In this document: one piece after another, positions 45,635-55,194 of the stretch
How the letters are laid out: the number at the start of each line of letters is the position of its first letter
Numbering within the stretch: position 1 is the stretch's first letter
Source: Agrobacterium tumefaciens
Lineage (GTDB): Bacteria; Pseudomonadota; Alphaproteobacteria; Rhizobiales; Rhizobiaceae
Assembly (NCBI RefSeq): GCF_013337285.1
Contig: NZ_SUPW01000002.1
Coordinates: 558,001-622,000, forward strand
Direction: 5' to 3'
DNA length: 64,000 bases
The notes under the pieces: model-generated
What the model was told of the DNA's origin: nothing
The model's database searches: none
The model's input: only the letters and a program-made list of their open reading frames with translations
Translations under genes and position numbers: made by a program

Positions 45635-46900
45635 ATGCAAGAACATCATGTTGTCGTCGTGGGTGGAGGCTTCGGCGGTTTACAACTGGTACACGGGCTG
45701 GAGGGAGCCCCTGTCCGCATCACACTGATCGATCGCCGCAACCATCACCTGTTCCAGCCCCTGCTTTATCAGGTTGCGACAACGGCGCTGGCGACATCCG
45801 AAATCGCCTGGCCGATCCGCCATCTTTACCGCGACCGCAAGGAGGTAACGACCCTGCTTGCGGAAGTGACCGGCATAGACCGGGCGGCGCGGACCGTGCA
45901 TTTAAGTTCGGGCCAGGTGATCGGTTTCGATACGCTGGTGCTGGCCACCGGCGCGCGCCACGCCTATTTCGGCCGCGACGAGTGGGAACGTTCCGCCCCC
46001 GGCCTCAAGACGCTGGAGGATGCGACGACAATCCGCCGCCGTCTGCTTCTGGCCTTCGAACGGGCCGAGCTTGCCACCAGCGAAGAGGAACGGCAGGCGC
46101 TGCTGACCTTCGTCATCATCGGCGCCGGACCGACGGGCGTGGAAATGGCGGGCATGATCGCCGAACTGGCCCACAAGGCGCTGCCGCCGGAATTCCGCAA
46201 TGTGGATACCCGAAAGACCCGCGTGCTGCTTGTCGAGGCCGGCCCCCGCGTCCTGCCTGTTTTCACCGAGGATCTTTCTGCTTATGCCAAGGAAGCGCTT
46301 GAGAAGCTCGGCGTCGAGGTTCTGCTCGGTACGCCGGTGACGGCCTGCAGCGATGAAGGCGTGACGGTGGGCGAGACCCATTATCCCTGCCGCACGGTTG
46401 TCTGGGCCGCCGGCGTGCAGGCGTCTCCCGCTGCTAAATGGCTGGATGCCGCCGCCGACCGGGCCGGGCGTGTCATCGTCGGACCTCACCTCAATCTGGA
46501 AGATGACGCTGATATTTTCGTTATTGGCGATACGGCCGCCGTCAATCAGGAAAACGGCAAACCGGTGCCGGGCATCGCACCTGCGGCAAAGCAGCAGGGC
46601 GCCTATGTGGCGAAGGTCATCAAGGCCCGGCTCTCCGGCAAACCTTCGCCTGGACCCTTCCGCTACAGCCACCAGGGCAATCTCGCCACCATCGGCAAAC
46701 GCGCAGCGGTGATCGATTTCGGCAGGTTCAAGCTCAAGGGCGTTCTGGCATGGTGGATCTGGGGCCTTGCCCACATCTACTTCCTGATCGGAACGCGTTC
46801 GCGGCTGGCTGTGGCGTGGAGCTGGCTGTGGATTTATCTGAGCGGCCAGCACAGCGCGCGGCTGATTACCCAGAAAGAGACGCTGAAGGACGAGGCCTGA
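45635..46900 (+). CDS. ndh: Type II NADH:quinone dehydrogenase
   Basis: A 421-aa monotopic flavoprotein that passes electrons from NADH to quinone without pumping protons. FAD motif VVVGGGFGGLQ near the N-terminus, LFQPLLYQVAT, NAD motif IIGAGPTGVEMAG, VWAAGVQASP and VFVIGDTA-like FVIGDTAAV. The C-terminal amphipathic, Trp-rich helices (about 365-410) should anchor it to the membrane. Followed by a strong terminator. Confidence 0.92.
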   Translation: MQEHHVVVVGGGFGGLQLVHGLEGAPVRITLIDRRNHHLFQPLLYQVATTALATSEIAWPIRHLYRDRKEVTTLLAEVTGIDRAARTVHLSSGQVIGFDTLVLATGARHAYFGRDEWERSAPGLKTLEDATTIRRRLLLAFERAELATSEEERQALLTFVIIGAGPTGVEMAGMIAELAHKALPPEFRNVDTRKTRVLLVEAGPRVLPVFTEDLSAYAKEALEKLGVEVLLGTPVTACSDEGVTVGETHYPCRTVVWAAGVQASPAAKWLDAAADRAGRVIVGPHLNLEDDADIFVIGDTAAVNQENGKPVPGIAPAAKQQGAYVAKVIKARLSGKPSPGPFRYSHQGNLATIGKRAAVIDFGRFKLKGVLAWWIWGLAHIYFLIGTRSRLAVAWSWLWIYLSGQHSARLITQKETLKDEA

Positions 46901-46920
46901 GGGCCGGGCCGGCAAAGGAC

Positions 46921-46953
46921 AAGGGCGGGAAGCATCGCTTCCCGCCCTTTTTT
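46921..46953 (+). terminator. Intrinsic terminator after ndh
   Basis: A 13-bp perfect stem AAGGGCGGGAAGC/GCTTCCCGCCCTT (46921-46933 with 46937-46949), a 3-base loop and a T run to 46953. It separates convergent ndh and the alcohol dehydrogenase gene. Confidence 0.9.
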
Positions 46954-46978
46954 AATCAGTTGGCTGTCTTGATGCCCA

Positions 46979-48025
46979 TCACGCGTCGAGCGACGCCATG
47001 TCGATGACGAAGCGGTAGCGCACGTCGCTTTTCAGCACGCGCTCATAGGCTTCGTTGACATCCTTGATATCGATCTTTTCGATTTCCGACACGATGTTGT
47101 GCTTGCCGCAGAAATCCAGCATTTCCTGGGTTTCCTTGATCGAGCCGATCATGGAGCCGGCAAGCGAACGGCGGGCCGGAATGACGGAGAAAGCATGGAC
47201 GGGGATCGCATTTTCCGGCACGCCGAGCAGCACCATAGTACCGTTGACCTTCAGGAGATTGAGGTAGGCGTTCCAGTCGATTTCAGCCGAAACGGTGCAG
47301 AGGATCAGGTCGAATGTGCCTGCTAGCTTTTCGAAGGTCGAAGCGTCGCTGGTGGCGTAATATTCCTTTGCGCCCAGCTTGAGGCCGTCTTCCTTCTTGG
47401 ACAGCGTCTGCGACAGGACGGTGATATCCGCGCCCATGGCCGAGCCGATCTTGACGCCCATATGGCCAAGACCACCCATGCCGACGATCGCGACCTTTTT
47501 ACCCGGACCGGCATTCCAGTGGTGCAGAGGCGAATAAAGCGTGATGCCGGCGCAGAGGAGCGGCGCGGAAGCGTCGAGCGGAAGGTTGTCCGGAATGGAC
47601 AGAACGTAGTCTTCCCTCACGACGATGTGGTCGGAATAACCGCCCTGCGTGGCGGTCTTGCCGTCTCTATCGACGGAGTTATAGGTTCCGACAAGACCGG
47701 GCATGTACTGTTCATTGTCGAGATCGCGGGTGGCGCAGCCGACGCAGGAATCGACGAAACAGCCGACGCCGACGTGGTCGCCGACCTTGAACTTCGTGAC
47801 CTTGGAGCCGACAGCCTTGACGACACCGGCAATCTCATGTCCGGGAACGATCGGGTAGACGGCATTCTTCCATTCGTTACGGACGGTGTGGATGTCCGAG
47901 TGGCAGATGCCGGCATATTTGATGTCGATGACGACGTCGTCGTCGTTCGGCTCGCGACGTTCGAAGGTGAACGGGGTAAGCGGCTTGGACGCGTCGGTCG
48001 CAGCGTAACCTCTTGCAGTAGCCAT
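46979..48025 (-). CDS. Zinc-type NADP-dependent alcohol dehydrogenase (YahK/cinnamyl-ADH subfamily)
   Basis: A 348-aa medium-chain dehydrogenase. The catalytic zinc ligands are present: Cys41 (AGICHSDIH), His63 (PGHEIAG) and a Cys near 160 ([12 protein letters not shown]). The Rossmann motif is [13 protein letters not shown]. The structural-zinc lobe is atypical: C94 and C97 are kept but the third and fourth positions are Arg100 and Met108. It reduces or oxidises aldehydes/alcohols; the true substrate is unknown. ATG 48025 follows AAGGA. Divergent from an AraC-type regulator that probably controls it. Confidence 0.92.
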   Translation of the reverse strand: MATARGYAATDASKPLTPFTFERREPNDDDVVIDIKYAGICHSDIHTVRNEWKNAVYPIVPGHEIAGVVKAVGSKVTKFKVGDHVGVGCFVDSCVGCATRDLDNEQYMPGLVGTYNSVDRDGKTATQGGYSDHIVVREDYVLSIPDNLPLDASAPLLCAGITLYSPLHHWNAGPGKKVAIVGMGGLGHMGVKIGSAMGADITVLSQTLSKKEDGLKLGAKEYYATSDASTFEKLAGTFDLILCTVSAEIDWNAYLNLLKVNGTMVLLGVPENAIPVHAFSVIPARRSLAGSMIGSIKETQEMLDFCGKHNIVSEIEKIDIKDVNEAYERVLKSDVRYRFVIDMASLDA

Positions 48026-48217
48026 TTGAATATCCTTATCGAGGGGTTGGGGACGGCGGAATATGCAATGGAAGTGCGGGGCGGCGTTAGAGCGATCCTC
48101 CGAGCTTTTTGCACGATCCTGCAAAAAATATGCGGGCATGCTCTTTGCGGAAGTCCGGTGGCTTTCTAGATAAGTGGCATCTGACGCGTCTCTTCCTTCA
48201 CTTAAGGGATTCCCCTC

Positions 48218-49123
48218 ATGTCCTTGCCGTTCAATGTCTATCAGGAGATCGCCTCCATCGCCGCGCGACATGCCACCCGGGACGGTGAGGTGCAGACGGC
48301 CATCGAATCCCTCGGCATCAGCCGGCGCACCGCGCCAAGCGCGCCGTGTCACGGCAGCTACCGTCCCTGTCTTGCGATGGTGATACAGGGGTCGAAAAGC
48401 GTTCAATTGGGAACGGATACCATCAATTACGGCGCCGGCGACTATCTGCTGACCTCGCTTGAGCTGCCGGTCGCCTGGCGGGTGGTGGAGGCGAGCAGGG
48501 AGGCGCCGCATTTCTGTATCGCGCTTGCCATCGACAGCGAGAAGTTGCTCGACCTCATGCGTCGCGTGCCGATTGATACGCCGACGGAGCCCGCGAATGC
48601 GCAGCGCGGTATCGTCGTTAATGCCGCCACGCCGGAGCTTCTGGATGCGGCCATCCGTCTGTTGCGTTTGCTCGATCGTCCGACAGAGATTGCCGCCATG
48701 GCGCCCTTGATCGAGCAGGAAATCCTCTACCGCATCCTGACCGGACCAGCCGGCGGGCAGCTGATGAACATCATCGCGGCCGGCAGTCAGGGCAATCGCA
48801 TCGCCCGCGCCATCGCCTGGCTGCGTGAGAATTTCGCCCGCCAGCTGCGCATCGAGGATCTTGCCGAGCATATCGGCATGAGCGTTTCGTCCTTCCATCA
48901 CCATTTCAAGACGATCACGGCCATGACGCCTGTTCAGTATCAGAAGCAGTTGCGGCTGCATGAGGCACGCCGGCTGATGCTTGCGGAACGGCTGGATGCG
49001 GGCACGGCCGGCCATCGGGTCGGTTACCAGAGCCCGTCGCAGTTCAGCCGCGAATATAGCCGCTTTTATGGGTTGTCGCCGTCGCGGGATATCGACGCGT
49101 CGCGCGAGATTGCGGCTGGGTAG
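48218..49123 (+). CDS. AraC-family transcriptional regulator (AraC_N/DUF4096-type N-terminus)
   Basis: A 301-aa regulator. The N-terminal cupin-like domain (about 1-190) belongs to the AraC_N family seen beside alcohol/aldehyde dehydrogenases. The C-terminal double HTH runs from about 195: [57 protein letters not shown], then [18 protein letters not shown]. It lies divergent to the alcohol dehydrogenase gene with about 190 bp between, so it is probably its activator (inference). Confidence 0.9.
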   Translation: MSLPFNVYQEIASIAARHATRDGEVQTAIESLGISRRTAPSAPCHGSYRPCLAMVIQGSKSVQLGTDTINYGAGDYLLTSLELPVAWRVVEASREAPHFCIALAIDSEKLLDLMRRVPIDTPTEPANAQRGIVVNAATPELLDAAIRLLRLLDRPTEIAAMAPLIEQEILYRILTGPAGGQLMNIIAAGSQGNRIARAIAWLRENFARQLRIEDLAEHIGMSVSSFHHHFKTITAMTPVQYQKQLRLHEARRLMLAERLDAGTAGHRVGYQSPSQFSREYSRFYGLSPSRDIDASREIAAG

Positions 49124-49144
49124 ATGTCCATTCACGGCGGGGCG

Positions 49145-49332
49145 ATGGCGCGTGGGGCTTACCCCCCTCTGCCCTGCCGGGCATCTCCCCCACAAGGAGG
49201 GAGATCGATATGCCGCTACGCTTCGCCCATCTTGAGGACAGAGAATGAAGCAGGGCCAAAGCTGCTTGCCGATCTCCCCCCGTGTGGGGGAGATGCCCGG
49301 CAGGGCAGAGGGGGGTAAGCCCCACGCGCCAT
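49145..49332. repeat. Palindromic Rhizobiaceae intergenic repeat, copy 1
   Basis: 47-bp perfectly complementary arms (49145-49191 and 49286-49332), extended inward by about 15 bp with two mismatches (arms near ACAAGGAGGGAGATC). The centre (about 49207-49270) contains CGCCCATCTTGAGG and AGAGAATGAAG, shared with copy 2 at 53.9 kb. It resembles the dispersed RIME-type palindromic elements of Rhizobiaceae (family identification by memory). Confidence 0.8.
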
Positions 49333-49468
49333 GCTCCGCACCAACGCGCAACCGCCCAAAGAAGCCCCCACGCCGCCATTCCTACTACGCCGCACCGCGT
49401 CAATTCTTCTCACCGCCGAAGAATCCGCTTGACCGCAACGCTGCCTCCGCTTAAATGGCGCTCGAACC

Positions 49469-49482
49469 GTACCGTACGGTAC
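49469..49482. promoter_or_regulatory. Candidate TetR operator
   Basis: A perfect 14-bp palindrome GTACCGTACGGTAC at 49469-49482, 28 bp before the TTG start of the TetR gene; an ACCGTACC repeat extends it. Likely autoregulatory. Confidence 0.6.
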
Positions 49483-49510
49483 ATTAATCGAGCCCCTGGA
49501 GTGGAAAGAC

Positions 49511-51231
<1,721 letters not shown>

Positions 51232-51259
51232 GCTTCATTGTTTGGTGGAAGATATGGAG

Positions 51260-51284
51260 GCCGGGGCGAAAGCTCCGGCTTTTT
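51260..51284 (+). terminator. Intrinsic terminator after ilvC
   Basis: 8-bp stem GCCGGGGC/GCTCCGGC (one G-T pair) with a GAAA tetraloop at 51260-51279, followed by TTTTT. Confidence 0.85.
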
Positions 51285-51308
51285 CGTTCCGGGCTAAACT
51301 ACGTAACC

Positions 51309-51346
51309 TTGACTTTCGTCGTCAAATACGTACATAAATCTGTACA
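51309..51346 (+). promoter_or_regulatory. Promoter and TGTACA operator of the toxin-antitoxin operon
   Basis: TTGACT at 51309-51314, a 16-bp spacer and TACATA at 51331-51336. Two copies of the core (CGTACATA at 51329-51336 and TGTACATA at 51341-51348) sit on and just after the -10. TGTACA palindromes are the known operator cores of E. coli yefM-yoeB. Expected to mediate autorepression. Confidence 0.6.
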
Positions 51347-51367
51347 TATTTCCGAAAGGCAGCTTCC

Positions 51368-51622
51368 ATGGCAAATGTGCGATTTACGGAATTCCGTCAG
51401 AACTTCGCGACCCATTTCGACCGGGTTCTGGAGACGCGCGCTCCTCTTCTTGTCACGCGGCAAGGCAAAGAGGCGGTCGTTGTTCTTGCAGAAGGGGAAT
51501 ATGAAAGCATGCAGGAAACGTTGCATCTGCTATCCAACCCTGCAAATGCGTCACGGCTTCGTGCTTCCATGCAGGAGCTTGAACGTGGTGATACCGTCGA
51601 GCGGGACCCGACCGAAGAATGA
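51368..51622 (+). CDS. yefM: Type II antitoxin, Phd/YefM family
   Basis: An 84-aa antitoxin. The N-terminal DNA-binding Phd fold (VRFTEFRQNFATHFDRVLETRAPLLVTRQGKEAVVVLAEGEYESMQETLHLL) is followed by a charged, flexible C-terminus (SMQELERGDTVERDP) that neutralises the toxin. It overlaps the toxin gene by four bases. Confidence 0.92.
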   Translation: MANVRFTEFRQNFATHFDRVLETRAPLLVTRQGKEAVVVLAEGEYESMQETLHLLSNPANASRLRASMQELERGDTVERDPTEE

Positions 51623-51888
51623 AACTCGTCTGGACCACGAGTTCATGGGACGATTATGAGTTCTGGCAGAGAACCGATGCGCGGATGGTCGAGAAAATCA
51701 ACGACCTTATTCGAAATGCGAAGCGAACACCCTTTTCGGGGCTTGGAAAGCCGGAGCCCTTGAAGGGCGACATGGCTGGTTACTGGTCACGGCGGATTAC
51801 CGGCGAGCATCGCTTTGTCTATCGGGTGTCCGGGTCTGGAAGCGAGCAAAAGCTGGAAATTATTCAGTGCCGCTTCCATTACCAGTAG
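51619..51888 (+). CDS. yoeB: Type II toxin, YoeB/Txe family mRNA interferase
   Basis: An 89-aa ribosome-dependent endoribonuclease of the RelE/YoeB fold. Motifs: KLVWTTSSWDDYEFWQRTDARMVEKINDLI, FSGLGKPEPLKGDMAGYWSRRITGEHRFVYRV, and a C-terminal FHY. The Glu46, Arg65, His83 and Tyr84 of E. coli YoeB have clear counterparts: a Glu in KPEPLK, an Arg in EHRFVY, and HY near the end. Both genes appear intact. Confidence 0.93.
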   Translation: MKLVWTTSSWDDYEFWQRTDARMVEKINDLIRNAKRTPFSGLGKPEPLKGDMAGYWSRRITGEHRFVYRVSGSGSEQKLEIIQCRFHYQ

Positions 51889-51892
51889 CCGC

Positions 51893-52342
51893 TTACTTCG
51901 GCTGGATGACGCCCTTCGTAAGGAGGAAGCAGCCATAAAACCGCGTCTCGCCAGTGGTGATGACGCAATAGGCCTGCTTCGCTTTTTCGTAAAAGGCAAA
52001 GCGTTCGATGCCATACATAGGAGCGGACTTCCCCTCGGCCGCGTCGATTTCCTTCTGCACCTCGGCCTGGACCGGCTCCAGCTGATCGGGTGCGCCCATC
52101 ACTTCCATACGGCCGACCGAGGGCTGCAACGGCGTATCGAGCGGCAGGACGGACAGGATGGCTTTCATGGCGCACGCGGCGGAGACATTGTCGATGTGTA
52201 GCGCCTTGCCGACCGTGGTGTGACGGGAAACCGAATCGGATGGGAAATTGGTATCGGAGATCACCAGCGTATCGCCGTGACCCATGGCGCGCAGCGCATG
52301 CAGCACATCGGCATTCAGCGCCGCGTCGATATTTTTCAGCAT
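51893..52342 (-). CDS. fucU: L-fucose mutarotase / RbsD-FucU family protein
   Basis: A 149-aa pentameric/decameric-type sugar mutarotase. It starts MLKNIDAALNADVLHALRAMGHGDTLVISDTNFP, with the family's catalytic His in MGHGD. YGIERFAFYEKAKQAYCVITTGETRFYG is the C-terminal signature. It interconverts anomers of fucose or ribose-like sugars. No sugar transporter is adjacent, so the substrate is not set by context. Confidence 0.9.
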   Translation of the reverse strand: MLKNIDAALNADVLHALRAMGHGDTLVISDTNFPSDSVSRHTTVGKALHIDNVSAACAMKAILSVLPLDTPLQPSVGRMEVMGAPDQLEPVQAEVQKEIDAAEGKSAPMYGIERFAFYEKAKQAYCVITTGETRFYGCFLLTKGVIQPK

Positions 52343-52542
52343 GTCGTCTCACTCCCATGGATGCTTTCGCCGCGTCGCGGCCTGGCCCGCAATCCACCCG
52401 GAAAAGCTTGCCGCGTCAATCGCAAACGGAAGATTGTTAAGCTTTGCGGGAGGGTGTATTTGGCTTTGTTCGCCAAAGGCGGCCCCAAATGCCGGTCGGC
52501 TGCGGGCAATGTGCAGGGAGGCAGAAATAATTCGAAAAACTG

Positions 52543-52565
52543 ATAAGTCAGTATTGCTGACATAT
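52543..52565. promoter_or_regulatory. Inverted repeat before the aminotransferase gene
   Basis: ATAAGTCAG/CTGACATAT: 9-bp arms with one mismatch and a 5-bp spacer, 53 bp before the ATG. Candidate regulator site; no regulator gene is adjacent. Confidence 0.35.
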
Positions 52566-52618
52566 CGACATTTCTGTAAAGATGCACGCATAAAAACGAC
52601 ACAAGAGGAAACGTACCC

Positions 52619-53863
52619 ATGCTAGATTGGGAACAAATTTTCGCCACGCGCTCTTCGCGAATGAAAGCGTCTGAAATCCGCGAGCTGCTGAAGCTGCTCG
52701 AGCAGCCCGACATCATCTCCTTTGCCGGCGGCATTCCTGATCCGGCTCTCTTCCCCGCAGAGGAATTCCAGCAGGCTTATGCGGAAATTTTTTCCGGCGC
52801 GCAGGTCAATGCAGCGCTGCAATATTCTGTCAGCGAGGGTTACAAGCCGCTGCGCGAATGGCTGGCGGGTGAGATGGCCGAGATCGGCATCGACTGCACC
52901 GCCGATAATGTCTTCATCGTTTCCGGCTCGCAGCAGGGTCTCGATTATCTCGGCAAGCTGTTCCTGTCGCCGAAGGACACGGCGCTGGTGACCTGGCCGA
53001 CCTATCTCGGCGCGCTTTCCGCCTTCAACGCCTATGAGCCGAATTACGATCAGCTCAATCCGGGCGGCAACCGCACGCCGGAGGCTTATCGCGAAACCGC
53101 CGCCAAGCATGGCGGTGCGGTGAAGTTTGCCTATCTCTCGGCCGATTTCTCCAACCCGACCGGCGAAACCGTCGATCTGGCCGGCCGCGAGAAGGTTCTG
53201 GCGCTGGCCGACGAGCTCGACATCGCCGTCATCGAAGATGCCGCCTATCAGTCGCTGCGTTACGATGGCGAGGCGGTGCCGCCGATCATGGCGCTCGACA
53301 TTGCCCGTTCCGGCGGCATCGAGAACACCCGCACCATCTATTGCGGCAGCTTCTCCAAGACGCTCGCCCCTGGCCTTCGCGTCGGTTACATCGTCGCTTC
53401 CGCACCTGTTATCCGCAAGCTGGTGCTGATGAAGCAGGCCGCTGACCTGCATTCCTCGACCATCAACCAGATCGCCATCGAACGCGTTGCCTCGCGCGGC
53501 TTCGACAAGCAGGTGGCCAAGATCAAGGCCGCCTATAGCGCCCGCCGTAATGCGATGCTGGCCGCGCTCGACAAGTACATGCCGAAGGGCACGCACTGGA
53601 CGAAACCGGAAGGTGGCATGTTCATCTGGGTCACGTTGCCGGAAGGCATGGATGGCGCCGCACTGCTGGCAAAATCCATCGCCACGGAAAAGGTGGCCTT
53701 CGTTCCCGGTCGTGCATTCTTTGCGGATGGCTCGGGTACGAACACGCTGCGCATCAGCTTCTCCTGTGCCAACGAGGCGATGATTGAGGAGGGGATGATG
53801 CGGCTGGGTCGGTTGATTACGACGGCGCAGGCGGAAACGGGTGAGGTGCTTCCGGCGATTTGA
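52619..53863 (+). CDS. PLP-dependent aminotransferase, 2-aminoadipate/MocR-like subgroup
   Basis: A 414-aa class I/II aminotransferase without the N-terminal GntR domain. It has FAGGIPDPALFPAEEF, SGSQQGLDYLGKL, FSNPTGETV, the PLP-binding Lys in GSFSKTLAPGLRVGY, and the C-terminal LRISFSCAN. The motif style is that of LysN/2-aminoadipate and branched-chain or aromatic aminotransferases. The amino donor is not predictable. Confidence 0.9.
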   Translation: MLDWEQIFATRSSRMKASEIRELLKLLEQPDIISFAGGIPDPALFPAEEFQQAYAEIFSGAQVNAALQYSVSEGYKPLREWLAGEMAEIGIDCTADNVFIVSGSQQGLDYLGKLFLSPKDTALVTWPTYLGALSAFNAYEPNYDQLNPGGNRTPEAYRETAAKHGGAVKFAYLSADFSNPTGETVDLAGREKVLALADELDIAVIEDAAYQSLRYDGEAVPPIMALDIARSGGIENTRTIYCGSFSKTLAPGLRVGYIVASAPVIRKLVLMKQAADLHSSTINQIAIERVASRGFDKQVAKIKAAYSARRNAMLAALDKYMPKGTHWTKPEGGMFIWVTLPEGMDGAALLAKSIATEKVAFVPGRAFFADGSGTNTLRISFSCANEAMIEEGMMRLGRLITTAQAETGEVLPAI

Positions 53864-53893
53864 TGTCGGCAGCTTACGGCAGCGACAGAGGTT

Positions 53894-54064
53894 GTGGCTT
53901 CACCCCCTCTGTCCTGCCGGACATCTCCCCCACAAGGGGGGAGATCGACCCGTGGCGAGGTATCGCCCATCTCAACGTTAGAGAATGAAGTGGTAAGAGA
54001 GCCTCTTGCCGATCTCCCTCCTTGTGGGGGAGATGCCCGGCAGGGCAGAGGGGGGGTAAGCCAC
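53894..54064. repeat. Palindromic Rhizobiaceae intergenic repeat, copy 2
   Basis: Arms CCCCCTCTGTCCTGCCGGAC... and ...GCCCGGCAGGGCAGAGGGG are complementary over about 55 bp but imperfect (left GTCCTGCCGGACAT versus right complement GCCCTGCCGGGCAT). The centre shares CGCCCATCT and AGAGAATGAAG with copy 1. The flanking arm extension seen in copy 1 is only partly present. Confidence 0.8.
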
Positions 54065-54201
54065 ACTCTCCAAGAGGAGTTGTACTCTCCTGCCTGACAC
54101 TCCCATGCATTAAAGAGATCACACCCCTAAAATCCCACCTGTCACATACATGTTATGCAAGCATGTTTAAGCGGTCCCACCAAACAACAGGGACCGACCC
54201 C

Positions 54202-55185
54202 ATGAAAACGCTGCTCTCCGCTTTCACCGCCATCGTATCGCTCGGCTTTATCGCCACCGCTGCCAATGCCGCCGATCTGGTGCTCTATACCAGCCAGCCG
54301 AACGAGGACGCGCAGGCGACCGTTGATGGTTTCAAGGCTGCCAATCCCGGTCTGGAAGTCGAATGGGTGCGTGACGGAACGCCGAAGATCATGGCCAAGC
54401 TGATGGCTGAGATCAGCGCCGGCAATCCGGTTGCCGACGTGCTCTTGATCGCGGACACCGTAACGCTCGAGCGCATGAAGCAGGCTGGCCAGTTGCTGGC
54501 CCACAAGTCTGCTGAAGCCAAGAACATCGACGCTTCGCTCTATGATGCGGATGGCTTCTATTACTCCACCAAGCTCATCACGACGGGTATCATGTACAAC
54601 ACCGCTGCCGCGATGAAGCCGACGAGCTGGAAGGATCTGGCGAAGGCCGAAGCCAAGGGTCTCGTGACGATGCCAAGCCCGCTGACCTCGGGTGCGGCGC
54701 TGATCCACGCGCAGACGCTGGCAGCCGCCAACGGTCTCGGCTGGGACTATTACAAGCAGCTGAAGGCCAATGAAGCCATTGCCGGCGGCGGTAACGGTGC
54801 GGTTCTGAAATCCGTCGCTTCGGGCGAAAAGGCTTATGGCGTGGTCGTTGACTACATGCCGATCCGCGAAAAGGCCAAGGGCGCACCGGTCGAGTTCGTT
54901 TTCCCGGAAGAGGGCGTGTCGGCCGTGACCGAGCCGGTCGCCATCATCAAGGGCACCAAGCACGAAGAAGCCGCCAAGAAATTCGTCGACTACGTGCTTT
55001 CGGAAAAAGGCCAGCAGGGCTTCGTCAAGCTCGGTTATATCCCCGTGCGGGCTGACGCCGGCATGCCGGAAGGTTTCCCGGCCCGCGACAAGATCAAGGT
55101 TCTGCCGCTCAGCGCCGCTGATGCGCTGAAGAACTCCGAACAGGACCTGAAGACCTTCTCCGATATTTTCGGCTCCAAGGGCTGA
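54202..55185 (+). CDS. ABC transporter periplasmic binding protein (AfuA/ferric-iron type)
   Basis: A 327-aa extracellular solute-binding protein, family 1. A signal peptide (1-23, TAANAAD) is followed by VLYTSQPNEDAQATVDGF and MYNTAAAMKP, the style of FutA/AfuA/FbpA iron-binding proteins. Relatives also bind 2-aminoethylphosphonate or sugar phosphates, so the substrate is inferred, not proven. No Fur or Irr box is obvious upstream. It leads a three-gene transporter operon. Confidence 0.85.
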   Translation: MKTLLSAFTAIVSLGFIATAANAADLVLYTSQPNEDAQATVDGFKAANPGLEVEWVRDGTPKIMAKLMAEISAGNPVADVLLIADTVTLERMKQAGQLLAHKSAEAKNIDASLYDADGFYYSTKLITTGIMYNTAAAMKPTSWKDLAKAEAKGLVTMPSPLTSGAALIHAQTLAAANGLGWDYYKQLKANEAIAGGGNGAVLKSVASGEKAYGVVVDYMPIREKAKGAPVEFVFPEEGVSAVTEPVAIIKGTKHEEAAKKFVDYVLSEKGQQGFVKLGYIPVRADAGMPEGFPARDKIKVLPLSAADALKNSEQDLKTFSDIFGSKG

Positions 55186-55194
55186 TATAGCGGC

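Noticed and set aside
48026-49351. 442-residue N-terminal extension of the alcohol dehydrogenase frame
   Set aside because: It runs antisense through the AraC gene and the palindromic repeat. The normal family start at 48025 has a ribosome-binding site.
54140-54170. ACATG/CATGT repeat before the ABC binding-protein gene as an iron-response box
   Set aside because: Arms are only 5 bp and match no Fur or Irr/ICE consensus that I know.
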